A stretch of 64,000 nt of DNA, taken from positions 1-64,000 of the forward strand of contig NZ_AZGA01000002.1 in NCBI RefSeq assembly GCF_001436375.1, in the 5' to 3' direction. The notes beneath the pieces are model-generated. The model saw only the letters and a program-made list of their open reading frames with translations. It did no database searches and was not told where the DNA came from. Of the stretch, positions 1 to 9,800 are shown piece after piece; position 1 is the stretch's first letter; every line of letters starts with the position of its first letter. Origin of the DNA: Agrilactobacillus composti DSM 18527 = JCM 14202. Lineage in GTDB: Bacteria > Bacillota > Bacilli > Lactobacillales > Lactobacillaceae. A program made the position numbers and the translations under genes.

Positions 1-114
1 GGGACGGAACCTAAGATCAAATTCTATGTGGGGACCCAAGCTGAATCTGAAAAGGCCGCTGAAGCAAAATTGGCTGCCTTTGAGACCGCATTAAATGACT
101 TTATTCAAAAATAA
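1..114 (+). CDS. Phospho-sugar mutase (phosphoglucomutase type), C-terminal fragment
   Basis: Only the last 37 codons and the TAA stop lie in the window. The frame opens with GTEPKIKFYV, the C-terminal phosphate-binding motif of alpha-D-phosphohexomutases (usually preceded by RPS), followed by an alanine- and lysine-rich final helix. In this family the motif binds the phosphate of glucose-1-P or glucose-6-P, and the PgcA/Pgm-type enzymes of lactic acid bacteria carry this wording. The exact sugar specificity cannot be told from the tail. A hairpin terminator follows ten bases after the stop. Confidence 0.8.
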   Translation, partial: GTEPKIKFYVGTQAESEKAAEAKLAAFETALNDFIQK

Positions 115-124
115 GCGTTAAAGA

Positions 125-166
125 GGCGTTATAGACCACCGTTGCGGTGCCTATAACGCCTTTGTC
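125..166. terminator. Terminator between the mutase gene and fni
   Basis: Arms at 125-134 and 151-160 (GGCGTTATAG / CTATAACGCC) form a perfect 10-bp stem. An inner CACCG/CGGTG pairing lies at 137-149, and a short T run follows at 161-163. It sits between two convergent genes and could serve both, although the T run is short on each side. Confidence 0.7.
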
Positions 167-175
167 ATGCTTATA

Positions 176-1216
176 TTAAAGTTGAATCTGCCGTTGCTGG
201 CAATAGCTGATCAAATCTGGGGCAAGTACCATGGGCGCCTGACGCAAGGTCAAAAGATCCCGGGCACCAAAAATAGCTAGTAGTAATTTCAACTGGTTAA
301 GCCATTCCTTCAGTGTAATGATGGTTTGTGTTAAACCACTGTCAAGTAATAAATGTAAAATTGTTCCGCTCATGCCCACCATTTGAGCCCCTAAACGCCA
401 GGCCTTAACAATATCATAAGGATTGCGAATGCCACCTGACGCAAAGTAAGTTGGCCCTTGAACCTGGCTGGCTTCAAGTAAGGACTCAACTGTGGTATTG
501 CCCAGCCCTGCTAAGTAGGCCATATCATGCCCGGTGCGACGCACGTTTTCAATTTTAGCAAAATTAGTCCCACCAGTACCCGAAACATCAATATATTGAA
601 TCCCCAGTTGATGGAGTTGGCGCAAAGTTGCATTATTCATCCCAAAACCAACTTCTTTGACAATGATCGGTATAGCAAGCTGATTTTGATACTGACTTAA
701 ATTATCTGCCCAATAAAAAGTCCGCTCGCCCTCAGGCATAATAGCTTCTTGGATAACATTTAAGTGGATCTGCAGGGCATCAGCAGCTAATAGGTCAATG
801 GCGGCTTGAACTTGCTGTAAATCCTTATCTGCACTCATATTGGCAAAGACCACACCACTAGGATTAAATTTTCGGACAACTTCAAAAGTACTGCCACTAG
901 CTGGTTCCTTAGTAAGGATACTTTCTGAACCAACCGCCATGGGAATCCGGAGTTCAGCGGCAATTTGTGCTAACTGGCCATTAATTTCGCCAGTTTTTTT
1001 AGACCCCCCCGTCATAGCGTTGATATAAATAGGCGCAGCAATAGACTTGCCGAAAAGTTCAGTTTCTAAATGGATATCCGCCACAGCGATTTCTGGTAAA
1101 CTTTGATGCAACAACCTAACTTGATCAAAGGCATTCACCTGATTTTCATCAAAAAGATGAGTGGCAATGGCTAAATGCTCATCTTTACGATGGGCATGTT
1201 TGGATTCAGTTGACAT
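176..1216 (-). CDS. fni: Type 2 isopentenyl-diphosphate delta-isomerase
   Basis: FMN-dependent isomerase of IPP and DMAPP, the last step of the mevalonate route to isoprenoids. The 346-residue protein has the expected length. It shows the family's AMTGG segment near residue 67, the FMN/phosphate-binding GSES and NMSAD stretches, the VKEVGFGM motif, VSGTGGTNF and the late FASGGIR glycine motif of TIM-barrel FMN enzymes. The ATG lies one base after the mvaD stop, and AAAGAGG in the end of mvaD serves as its ribosome-binding site, so the two are translationally coupled. It is the last gene of the mvk-mvaD-fni operon. Confidence 0.95.
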   Translation of the reverse strand: MSTESKHAHRKDEHLAIATHLFDENQVNAFDQVRLLHQSLPEIAVADIHLETELFGKSIAAPIYINAMTGGSKKTGEINGQLAQIAAELRIPMAVGSESILTKEPASGSTFEVVRKFNPSGVVFANMSADKDLQQVQAAIDLLAADALQIHLNVIQEAIMPEGERTFYWADNLSQYQNQLAIPIIVKEVGFGMNNATLRQLHQLGIQYIDVSGTGGTNFAKIENVRRTGHDMAYLAGLGNTTVESLLEASQVQGPTYFASGGIRNPYDIVKAWRLGAQMVGMSGTILHLLLDSGLTQTIITLKEWLNQLKLLLAIFGARDLLTLRQAPMVLAPDLISYCQQRQIQL

Positions 1217-1217
1217 A

Positions 1218-2219
1218 TTAGTGCGCCTCTTTCAATGATTCAGAATTGACTATCTTTGCCCCAGGACCAGGGTAGGCCAATAGCATCTCAGTGTTTGGCA
1301 ACAAGGCTTGTAGCTCAGCTTGAATTTTCAATGCCTCTTGGCCACGACAGATAACTTTCACATTCGGACCAGCGTCCATTGTGAAATAACACAAAAAACC
1401 TTTGGCCCGCAACTGTTGAATGGCCGCAATTGCCACCAATGTCTCTGGTAAGAAATAAGAGAAGGGTGGTGTCGCTCCTAAGTTAGTGGCATGCATTTTC
1501 AAAGCATTGCTTTCAGCAATCTGGCCAACTTTTTCTAAATCTTGTGCGTCAATTGCCTGTTTGATAGCCAATAAATCTGTCTCACAACTCTTAACAAAGG
1601 CCGGATAAAAAGGTGAGGTGGCCACAGTAGTTGCCATGCCTTGGCGACTGGTGACTTTTTTAGCTTGTGCAGAAACAACTAAGGCAATCATGGCAATATC
1701 TAGATCCACTTGTTCATTGGCAGCCAGCGGCGTGGCGAAAGATGTTAAGTCATCCTGACCCTTTTTCCATTCAACAAAGCCGCCATAAATCGAACGACAA
1801 GCTGAACCAGAACCTCGACGTGCCAACCGGGATAATGTGCGTCTGGGCAATTGTAGCCCAAAAGCAGCACAACTGGCCAGCGTGAGGGCGGCAAAACCAG
1901 AAGCTGAACTGGCTAATCCCGCCGCTGTCGGCACATGATTGGTAGAATTGATGGCCAATCTCTGGGTGCTGCCAGTTTCTGCCCGCAAAATGTCTAAAAA
2001 GCTGGTCACTTTGCTTAACGCAGCCCCACTTTGAGCCTGACCATCCAATACAAAACTATCGGTTGCAGCTGTGATTGGCTGGGCACTAGTTTTGGTATAG
2101 AAACGATCGAGTGTGAGGGATAACGAATTGTTAAAGGGAATAATGAACTTGTCATCTTTTTTGCCCCAATATTTAATCAAAGCAATATTCGTATGAGCAA
2201 TTGCTGTATAAGTTTGCAT
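1218..2219 (-). CDS. mvaD: Diphosphomevalonate decarboxylase
   Basis: ATP-dependent decarboxylation of mevalonate 5-diphosphate to isopentenyl diphosphate. The N-terminus (AHTNIALIKYWGKKD) and the GHMP-kinase motif PTAAGLASSASGFAAL are diagnostic of this enzyme rather than of phosphomevalonate kinase, and the SGSACRSIYGGFVEW segment is also family-specific. I place the start at the ATG at 2219 because AGGTGG lies five bases before it; an in-frame GTG at 2228 lies inside that Shine-Dalgarno. The predicted length is 333 residues. It sits between mvk and fni, with no phosphomevalonate kinase gene on either side. Confidence 0.95.
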   Translation of the reverse strand: MQTYTAIAHTNIALIKYWGKKDDKFIIPFNNSLSLTLDRFYTKTSAQPITAATDSFVLDGQAQSGAALSKVTSFLDILRAETGSTQRLAINSTNHVPTAAGLASSASGFAALTLASCAAFGLQLPRRTLSRLARRGSGSACRSIYGGFVEWKKGQDDLTSFATPLAANEQVDLDIAMIALVVSAQAKKVTSRQGMATTVATSPFYPAFVKSCETDLLAIKQAIDAQDLEKVGQIAESNALKMHATNLGATPPFSYFLPETLVAIAAIQQLRAKGFLCYFTMDAGPNVKVICRGQEALKIQAELQALLPNTEMLLAYPGPGAKIVNSESLKEAH

Positions 2220-2228
2220 AATAACCAC

Positions 2229-3176
2229 CTAAGAATTACTAATTTCTGCGAGTGCTTGGATCCAAGTTTCAATGGCACCAGCGGCCCTTAATCGGGTTGC
2301 TAAGTTGCTGGCTGAAGTTTTATCAGCACAAAGCGCAATCATGCAACCTCCTTGGCCACCGCCAGTCAATTTAGCGCCTAATGCCCCTTGTTGGCGGGCA
2401 GTATCAATAAGCTGATCTAAGGACGCAGAGCTGACGCCAAGTTCTTTTAAGTTTTGTTGGGCTGAATTTAAATGCTGCCCCAACTGTTTTAAATCACCAG
2501 TTGCTAATTCATTTTTGACCTGGGTGGTCAGTTGCCCTAATTGCTGTAACAAGGGCTTAAAATGCCTGGGGTTATCAGTAACGTGCTGCCGAACCAACGC
2601 CACGGCAGCACCAGTACGGCCCTTAATACCACTGTCTGCAATCACTAGATACCCAGTTGTGTTGATCGCAACTTGTTGGGGTATCTGACCCTTAATAAAC
2701 CAAATTGGTGTATTGGCACTGACCGTTGCTGCGTCCAACCCACTGGGCGTGCCATGGATCAAACCTTCGGAAAAATCAGCCCATTTCAACAACACACTGT
2801 GGGCCAAGGGGCGTTTGAAAAAGTCAAAAATTGCTCGTATAATGGCAATTCCTGTGGCTGCTGAAGAACCCATGCCTCGTTCAGCTGGTAACGCACTCTT
2901 AATCGTCATTTCAAAATTAAGTTGAAAAGCTTCAAAATGTTGCAGTAGTTTTTCGATCAATTGCTTCATGCCATCAAGTTCGGCCAGGGCACGGTCAAGA
3001 GGGCCATCATAATAACGCGAGTGTAATATTTGCCCAAAACCAGCCGGGCGTTCTTGCATGTGAACTGTCAAAGCAACTCCTGGTAAGGGTAAGGCGATAG
3101 CCGGATAACCATAAACTACGGAGTGATCCCCGATAAGTATAATTTTAGCATGACTGGAACCAATACCGTATCGCAA
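2229..3176 (-). CDS. mvk: Mevalonate kinase
   Basis: Phosphorylates mevalonate at C5 with ATP. The GHMP-kinase features are the N-terminal SHAKIILIGDHSVVYGYPAI, the glycine-rich ATP loop PAERGMGSSAATGIAI, and the C-terminal KLTGGGQGGCMIAL. The start is uncertain. AAAGGA abuts an in-frame ATG at 3185, leaving it no spacing, while a TTG at 3176 sits eight bases downstream of it and gives a start (MRYGIGSSHAK) close to streptococcal homologues. TTG or ATG codons at 3215/3212 are further options. It is first in the operon, transcribed away from rexB. Confidence 0.92.
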   Translation of the reverse strand: MRYGIGSSHAKIILIGDHSVVYGYPAIALPLPGVALTVHMQERPAGFGQILHSRYYDGPLDRALAELDGMKQLIEKLLQHFEAFQLNFEMTIKSALPAERGMGSSAATGIAIIRAIFDFFKRPLAHSVLLKWADFSEGLIHGTPSGLDAATVSANTPIWFIKGQIPQQVAINTTGYLVIADSGIKGRTGAAVALVRQHVTDNPRHFKPLLQQLGQLTTQVKNELATGDLKQLGQHLNSAQQNLKELGVSSASLDQLIDTARQQGALGAKLTGGGQGGCMIALCADKTSASNLATRLRAAGAIETWIQALAEISNS

Positions 3177-3269
3177 AATGAGCATCCTTTCGGTATAATA
3201 TTTGAAGAACATCAAGATAGTTAATCCTAATCAATCTCATTATAAATTTAAGCATAGAGGAGCGGGAAC

Positions 3270-6200
3270 ATGAGTCTAAACTTTTTTTATGGCACGGCGG
3301 ATAAAAATCATCACCAGGCCATCACCACCCAGATATATCAAGACTTCATTCAAAATCCAGAGGACCAGTTTTTTCTAATCGTTCCCAACCACATCAAGTT
3401 TGAATCTGAAGTTAATTTAATGTCTACCTTGCAACAAAAGCAAGCTAGTCCTTATTTTGCCAGCGAAAACGTCCAGGTTTTTTCTTTTAGCCGTCTCGCT
3501 TGGCATTTTCTAAAGGACACTCAATTTTACCAGAAAAACCGTTTGGATTCAGCTGCGCAAAGTATGATTCTGACAAAAATTTTACAGCATTTAAAAAATG
3601 ACCTCAAAATTTTTCGTGGTGAACTAAATCAACCCGGTTTTTTGAGCTCACTGGGTAAACAGTTGGCAGAATTACAAATGGCTCAAATTGATACTGCCAA
3701 ATTACAAACAACCTTGACCCAATTACCTGAAACCTCAGATACCTACTTAAAAATTTCAGATTTAATTTTGATCTATGCGGCTTATCAAAAAGTTGTGTCT
3801 GAAGACTTTATCACAAATGATGAGCTATTAGCGCAATTAAGCCAGCTACTAGCAACAACTGACCTCAGTCATATGCATTTTTACTTAGTTGGTTTTACCC
3901 AATTATTACCCGTCGAACGAAACGTCGTCAATAGTTTGATCACCAACGCCAGTGAAGTTACCGTGGCACTAGTATTGGATCAACCAAATATGAATGGGGA
4001 ACTACTTGCTGATGATTTGTTTTTCCGCTCCAAAAAATTACAGCAACAATTGGTGGATTTTGCCCGCAGTCAAAAAATTGTCAGTCATAACACTTTAATT
4101 TCTATACCTCGCGTCACACCAGGGGTCAAAGCCATTGGTGATTACTGGCTAGATCCCAACCACACCGATGAAACCAAGCCTGCTTTGGCAGTTTTAGCCG
4201 CTAATGATAATTATCAAGAAATTGAAGCGGTCGCCTTAAAGATCCATGCTTTAGTGACTGATGAAGGGTATCATTATCGTGATTTTTTGGTGCTGACCAA
4301 ACATCTGTCAGACTATGAAACAGTCATCAAACCCATATTTACCCAATTTGAATTGCCATATTTTAATGATTTGGAAATTTCAATGCAAGATCATCCGCTC
4401 TTTGCCTTTTTGACCAGTCTCTTTGCCATTGATACAAATCATTTTCGTTATGCTGATATCATGGGATTGTTAAAAACGGAGTTGTTGCTGCCTAAAACGG
4501 CTACGGGTTATGTCACTAAAAATGACTATCGCCGCCAACTGGATATTACCGACAATTATTTGCTAGCCCACAATTTATATCAGCGTGATTGGCTCGAAGC
4601 AACACCTTGGACGTTTCAAGTTAAAACCTACACTGAAATGGCAACAGATGTGCAAACTGATCCAGTCAAATCAGAAGCTATTGAGACTATTCATCAATTG
4701 ATCCGATTGAATTTGGCCCCTTTCTTTGACAAATTGCATCGGGCTAAAGACGCCAAAACAGGCGCGCGAATTTTATATGAGTTCTTAAAAGATGTGGGTG
4801 TGTTGGACCAATTGATCGCCTGGGAAAATGAAGCCGCGCAATTAAATCAAACCCAACAAATTGCTGATAAGAATAGTCAAGGGTTTAATGTTTTTATACA
4901 ACTTTTAGATCAATATGTAGCTATTTTAGGTGATTCTGAATTTGATGTGCCTACTTTTGTGGCACTGCTCACTGCGGCTTTTAACAATACCGCATACGCG
5001 CAGATTCCATCAACATTAGATGCCGTGAGTGTTTCAGAAGTGGGTATTGTGCAAATGAATAATCGCAAAATGACTTTTTTTATTGGGCTAAATGATCAAA
5101 ATTTACCGGAGATTGCCAAACCAGAAACTATTCTAAATGATGAAGACCGCACGAGTTTAGCAACATTGAGCCCAGAGTTTGACGAGTTGCCCACGACGGA
5201 ACACGTGATGGCAAATGAAAGTTTCTTGGCTTATACCGCATTTTTAAATCCCAATTCCCAATTATTCTTGAGTTATGCCAAAACTAACAGTGAAGGGGTC
5301 GAGTCAAAACCTTCCCCATATTTGCAACGACTTTGTACGCATTTTGCCATGAGTCCCACCCAATTACCTGATAATTTACCCGCCACCGAGCACATCGCCA
5401 CCCTAGCACCACTAATTGGTACTAAAAGACAGGTCTTGCATCGCTTGGTGCCCACATTACGCCAAGTCCAAAATGACCGCCAAGCCTTAGGTACGCCTTT
5501 GACTTATATCGAAAAATTATTAACGCAAGATAAAACTATTCAACATTTAGCGCGACAAGTATTCAGCAGTTTACATTATTTCAATAAACCTCAGCCTTTA
5601 AAACCTAAAATTGTGGACTTGTTATTCGGTGATACATTGAATGCCTCAGTTTCTCAACTAGAAACCTTTTATCGCAATCCTTATGCCTACTTTTTAACCT
5701 ATGGCTTGAAGCTTCAAGAAAGGGAAATCTACGACTTATCCCCAGCCAGTCGTGGTTCTTTTTACCATGAAGTCATGGACGAATTTATGAAGTTTTTAGT
5801 GGATCAGCATTTAAATATCGCCGATTTAAAAGAAGGGCAGATAGATATGATCTTAAACGAAATTTTGGATCGTGTTTATCAAATGCCCCAGTATGATATT
5901 TTATCCAGCACTGGGCGTATGCACTATATTCGCTATAAGTTAAAGGAAATTCTAAAAATCTCAATCCGCAATAATATTTTACAGAGTCAGCATATGCGCT
6001 TTAAACCCTTTAGAACTGAAATTCCTTTTGGTAGCGGGCAAAATAGTTTGCGGAGTTTAGATTATAAATTAGATCCACAACATAAGGTGCGGATTAGAGG
6101 CAAAATTGATCGTATTGACACAGCCGCCGTTTCTAATAACCAGTTTTTCAACATCATTGACTATAAATCTAGCGATCATGATTTGAAATACCAACAGGTC

Positions 6201-6806
6201 TTTTATGGCTTATCCTTACAAATGTTAACCTATGTTCAAAGTGTATTAGACAACTTACAAGCCCTAGACTTACCCAAGGCTCAATTTGCCGGTGCCTATT
6301 ATTTCCACCTCCACAACCCGGTAATCAAGCTAAAAGACTTAAAATCCGGCATTGATACTGCGGCCATTGATGGCAAGGTATTAACCGACTTTCGTTATAA
6401 AGGCTTAATCTTAAATGATGAGGCCGTATTACAAATTGCCGATGAGAAAATTGATAAAGATTCACAAGTTGTCCCACTTTACTACAGTAAAAATAAAGAT
6501 ACTTTTTCTTCCCGCAGCAATAGTCTAGTGACGCCAGCCCAGCTACAAACTTTGCTAGCCTTCAACGCCCATAAAATTCAAGCGGCAGCTCAAGCTATTT
6601 TTGCCGGTCAGTTACCCCTTGAACCGGTACGCTTTAGCAATAACAACACGGCCTTAAACTTCAGTCCTTACTTGCCAATTTTCCAATTCGATGCCATGTT
6701 ACCAGAAAATAACTACCGTGACTTAGGCAAAGACCCCAGCAAACGAAGTGCCGTAATTGATTATTGGTTAGATAAAATGCTACATGTCCTGAATCAAAGC
6801 GACTAG
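3270..6806 (+). CDS. rexB: ATP-dependent helicase/nuclease subunit B (RexB/AddB)
   Basis: The B subunit of the RexAB (AddAB) enzyme, which processes double-strand ends for homologous recombination. At 1178 residues it matches lactobacillar RexB. The C-terminal RecB-type nuclease domain is intact: GKIDRID near 944, the catalytic D964-Y965-K966, and a downstream Q..L.Y element. The N-terminus lacks a Walker A motif (FFYGTADKNHHQ) and only one cysteine was seen in the whole protein, so the iron-sulphur cluster described for Bacillus AddB cannot be present. AGAGGAG seven bases before the ATG fixes the start. rexA follows after 11 bases. Confidence 0.93.
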   Translation: MSLNFFYGTADKNHHQAITTQIYQDFIQNPEDQFFLIVPNHIKFESEVNLMSTLQQKQASPYFASENVQVFSFSRLAWHFLKDTQFYQKNRLDSAAQSMILTKILQHLKNDLKIFRGELNQPGFLSSLGKQLAELQMAQIDTAKLQTTLTQLPETSDTYLKISDLILIYAAYQKVVSEDFITNDELLAQLSQLLATTDLSHMHFYLVGFTQLLPVERNVVNSLITNASEVTVALVLDQPNMNGELLADDLFFRSKKLQQQLVDFARSQKIVSHNTLISIPRVTPGVKAIGDYWLDPNHTDETKPALAVLAANDNYQEIEAVALKIHALVTDEGYHYRDFLVLTKHLSDYETVIKPIFTQFELPYFNDLEISMQDHPLFAFLTSLFAIDTNHFRYADIMGLLKTELLLPKTATGYVTKNDYRRQLDITDNYLLAHNLYQRDWLEATPWTFQVKTYTEMATDVQTDPVKSEAIETIHQLIRLNLAPFFDKLHRAKDAKTGARILYEFLKDVGVLDQLIAWENEAAQLNQTQQIADKNSQGFNVFIQLLDQYVAILGDSEFDVPTFVALLTAAFNNTAYAQIPSTLDAVSVSEVGIVQMNNRKMTFFIGLNDQNLPEIAKPETILNDEDRTSLATLSPEFDELPTTEHVMANESFLAYTAFLNPNSQLFLSYAKTNSEGVESKPSPYLQRLCTHFAMSPTQLPDNLPATEHIATLAPLIGTKRQVLHRLVPTLRQVQNDRQALGTPLTYIEKLLTQDKTIQHLARQVFSSLHYFNKPQPLKPKIVDLLFGDTLNASVSQLETFYRNPYAYFLTYGLKLQEREIYDLSPASRGSFYHEVMDEFMKFLVDQHLNIADLKEGQIDMILNEILDRVYQMPQYDILSSTGRMHYIRYKLKEILKISIRNNILQSQHMRFKPFRTEIPFGSGQNSLRSLDYKLDPQHKVRIRGKIDRIDTAAVSNNQFFNIIDYKSSDHDLKYQQVFYGLSLQMLTYVQSVLDNLQALDLPKAQFAGAYYFHLHNPVIKLKDLKSGIDTAAIDGKVLTDFRYKGLILNDEAVLQIADEKIDKDSQVVPLYYSKNKDTFSSRSNSLVTPAQLQTLLAFNAHKIQAAAQAIFAGQLPLEPVRFSNNNTALNFSPYLPIFQFDAMLPENNYRDLGKDPSKRSAVIDYWLDKMLHVLNQSD

Positions 6807-6817
6807 AGAGGAGTCTC

Positions 6818-9800
6818 ATGGTAAAATTTACAGATAATCAACAAAAAGCTATTGCTCATAATGGCCATAATATCCTCGTATCAGCTTCAGCTGGCTCTGG
6901 GAAAACAGCCGTCTTGGTTCAACGGGTCATTGAAGAAATCCAGACCATTGATGTGGATCAATTATTGATTGTAACCTTCACCCGCGCGGCCGCTCAGGAA
7001 ATGAAAGAACGGATTCAGCGAGCCATTCAAAACAGAATTAGTGCTTTGCAGGTGAAACCGAAGCTGTCTGCGACTGATAAAGCCCAGTTACACCATGACC
7101 GGCGCCAGTTAAATCGCTTGAACTTAGCCAATATCAGTACCATCCATGCCTTTTGTGAACAGGTCATTCACCGTTTTTATTATTTAATTAACATGGATCC
7201 AGAGTTTAGCATTCTTGAAGATAGCACCCAGGGCACACTTTTCAAGCAGAATGTTTTTGCGGATTTGCGGGAAGATTACTACAATGCGGATGATTTAACC
7301 TTCTTTAAATTAACGGAAAACTTTTCCAATGATCGCGATGATCAGGGCTTGGAAGACATGATTTTCAATGTTTACGATTACATGCGTGCTTTTGCGGATC
7401 CCAGTGCCTGGTTGGCCAGTTTGCCGGAACAATACCGCAATCAACACAACATTTTAGATAATGCTGCTTTTAAGACAACCATCCTACCGCAACTCACGTC
7501 AGCGCTAAATACGCTAACCACTACTTGTCAACAGGCGCAACTCCAGTTTGCCCAGCTGGGCTTAGACAAACAAGCTCAGCTGATCGAACAAGTCTCCACA
7601 AATATCGCCGCGATTCAAGCCGCTTTAGCGGCCAGAAATTATCAAGATTTGCGCACTCATTTACAGTTCTTCGGGAAAAAAATAACCTGGCCTCGTTATA
7701 AAAAAATTGAAGCTGAGGTTGAACCTGATGGTCGGCACTTAAGCCAGCAAATAGATGTTCAAGTCGCGGAGATAACCGAATTAGTGGGCAGTTACTTCAT
7801 CTTATCTGAAGACCAATTACGTGACATTAACGACCAATGTCAACAATTATTGACAAAGTTTGTTGAAGTCATGACCTCATTTTCTGAGAACTATCAAGAG
7901 CTTAAACGCCAGCGTAATTTAATTGATTTTAGTGACTTGGAGCATTTTGCCTATGATATTTTAAATTATCAAGACGACCAGGGCCAACAACCAGCGCGGG
8001 AGTTTTACCAACATAAATTTTCAGAAGTATTGATCGACGAATATCAAGATATCAATCCACTGCAAGAATCCTTACTGGGGTTAGTGGCAAAAACCACCCC
8101 GGGCAATCGCTTTATGGTGGGGGATATTAAACAGTCAATTTACGGTTTCCGGATGGCAGACCCGACGCTTTTTGCCCATAAATATGCGACTTATGGCGAT
8201 GATGCAAAAGACAGTGATGAGCGCATTGTCTTGGCAGAAAACTTTCGCTCTCAGCAAACCATTACTGATTTTGTCAATTATATTTTTGCTCAGTTAATGG
8301 ATCAACAATTGGGGGATATTTCCTATGACCAAAATGCTTACCTGCGTTTTGGGGCAAGTTATTATCCTGCTGATCAAAGCCCGGTAGAGGTCTTATTAAC
8401 GACCTCAGCTTCAGAAGATACATCAAAAGATCTTGCAAAGACAGATGATGGGCAGCAATTTGACGTTTCGCCAGCCATTTTAACCTTGGCACAACGCATT
8501 GCTGCCATGGTCAAGAATCAAGAGAAAATTTATGACAATGAAACCGGCGAACAACGGCCAATAACTTATGGGGATATTGCGGTCTTAGTTAGTACCCGTC
8601 ACGCCAACTTAGATATTATTGATACATTTAAGAAGGCCGCGATTCCAGTCATCGTCAATGATACCCAGAATTATTTTCAAACTACCGAACTGCGAATTAT
8701 GCTGGCGTTACTGGAATTAATAGATAATCCCGATCAAGATATTCCGCTAGTGGCGGTTTTAAGATCGCCAATTGTTGGCCTGGATGAAAATGAATTGGGC
8801 TTTATTCGCGGCAATGATTCTCAAAAAAACCAATCGTTTTACGAATGCCTACAACAAGTCAACGCTGCACAAAGTATTGACTTAGAAGTTTGTACCCCAG
8901 ACTTCTTAGAGAAAATAGACCGATTTTTAACTAGCTTGGAAAGTTATCGGGATATGGCTCGGGCCAATCAATTGGCCGATTTAATCTGGTCCATTTACAA
9001 CACCACTGGTTTCTTAGATTATGTCAGTGGGATGCCCTCTGGTCCCCAACGCAGTGCGAACCTGCAAGCTTTGTATGACCGTGCTAAGCAGTATGAGGCT
9101 AACGGGTTTAAAGGTGTCTTTCAATTCGTCCGCTTTATTCAGCAAATGCAAGCCAACGACAAAGACTTGGGCCAGCCTAATGTGACCGAGGAAAATTTAG
9201 ATGCCGTTCAAGTTATGACAATTCATAAAAGTAAAGGCCTAGAATTTCCGGTGGTTTTTGTTTTTGACTTGGAACACCAATTTAATACAGATGCCTCACG
9301 GCAAAAATTTGCTTTAAATCAACAATTAGGCTTAGGCCTGGATTATTTGACCGATCAGCGGGTATTGATCCCAACGGTTCAAAAAAAGCTTATTCAAGCT
9401 GTCAATCATCAAATGGACTTGGCTGAAGAATTACGCTTGTTATATGTTGCCTTGACCCGGGCCCAACAAAGACTGCTGTTAGTCGCTGATTTAAGAGATG
9501 CGACGCGCAGTCAGAATAGCCCTGAAGCGGTTATGGATCGTTGGGCGGACTTAGCAAGTGATTCCGGCTTACATTTGCCATTAGCTGCAAAGTTAAAAGC
9601 TAAAAGTTTTTTAGATTTCATTGGCCCAGCATTGATTCGGGGGCAAAAAGAAGGGGTATTTGCAGATCATTACGTGGGTGGCTTGTTTGATGATTTGCCC
9701 CACCAAGTCAGTGCCAAATTCGTTAAACCGACAGCGCTAGCACCAAGTACGCCAGCAGATACAGAAATTCAAACACCGCCAAACCAAGTCATTGAATTGA

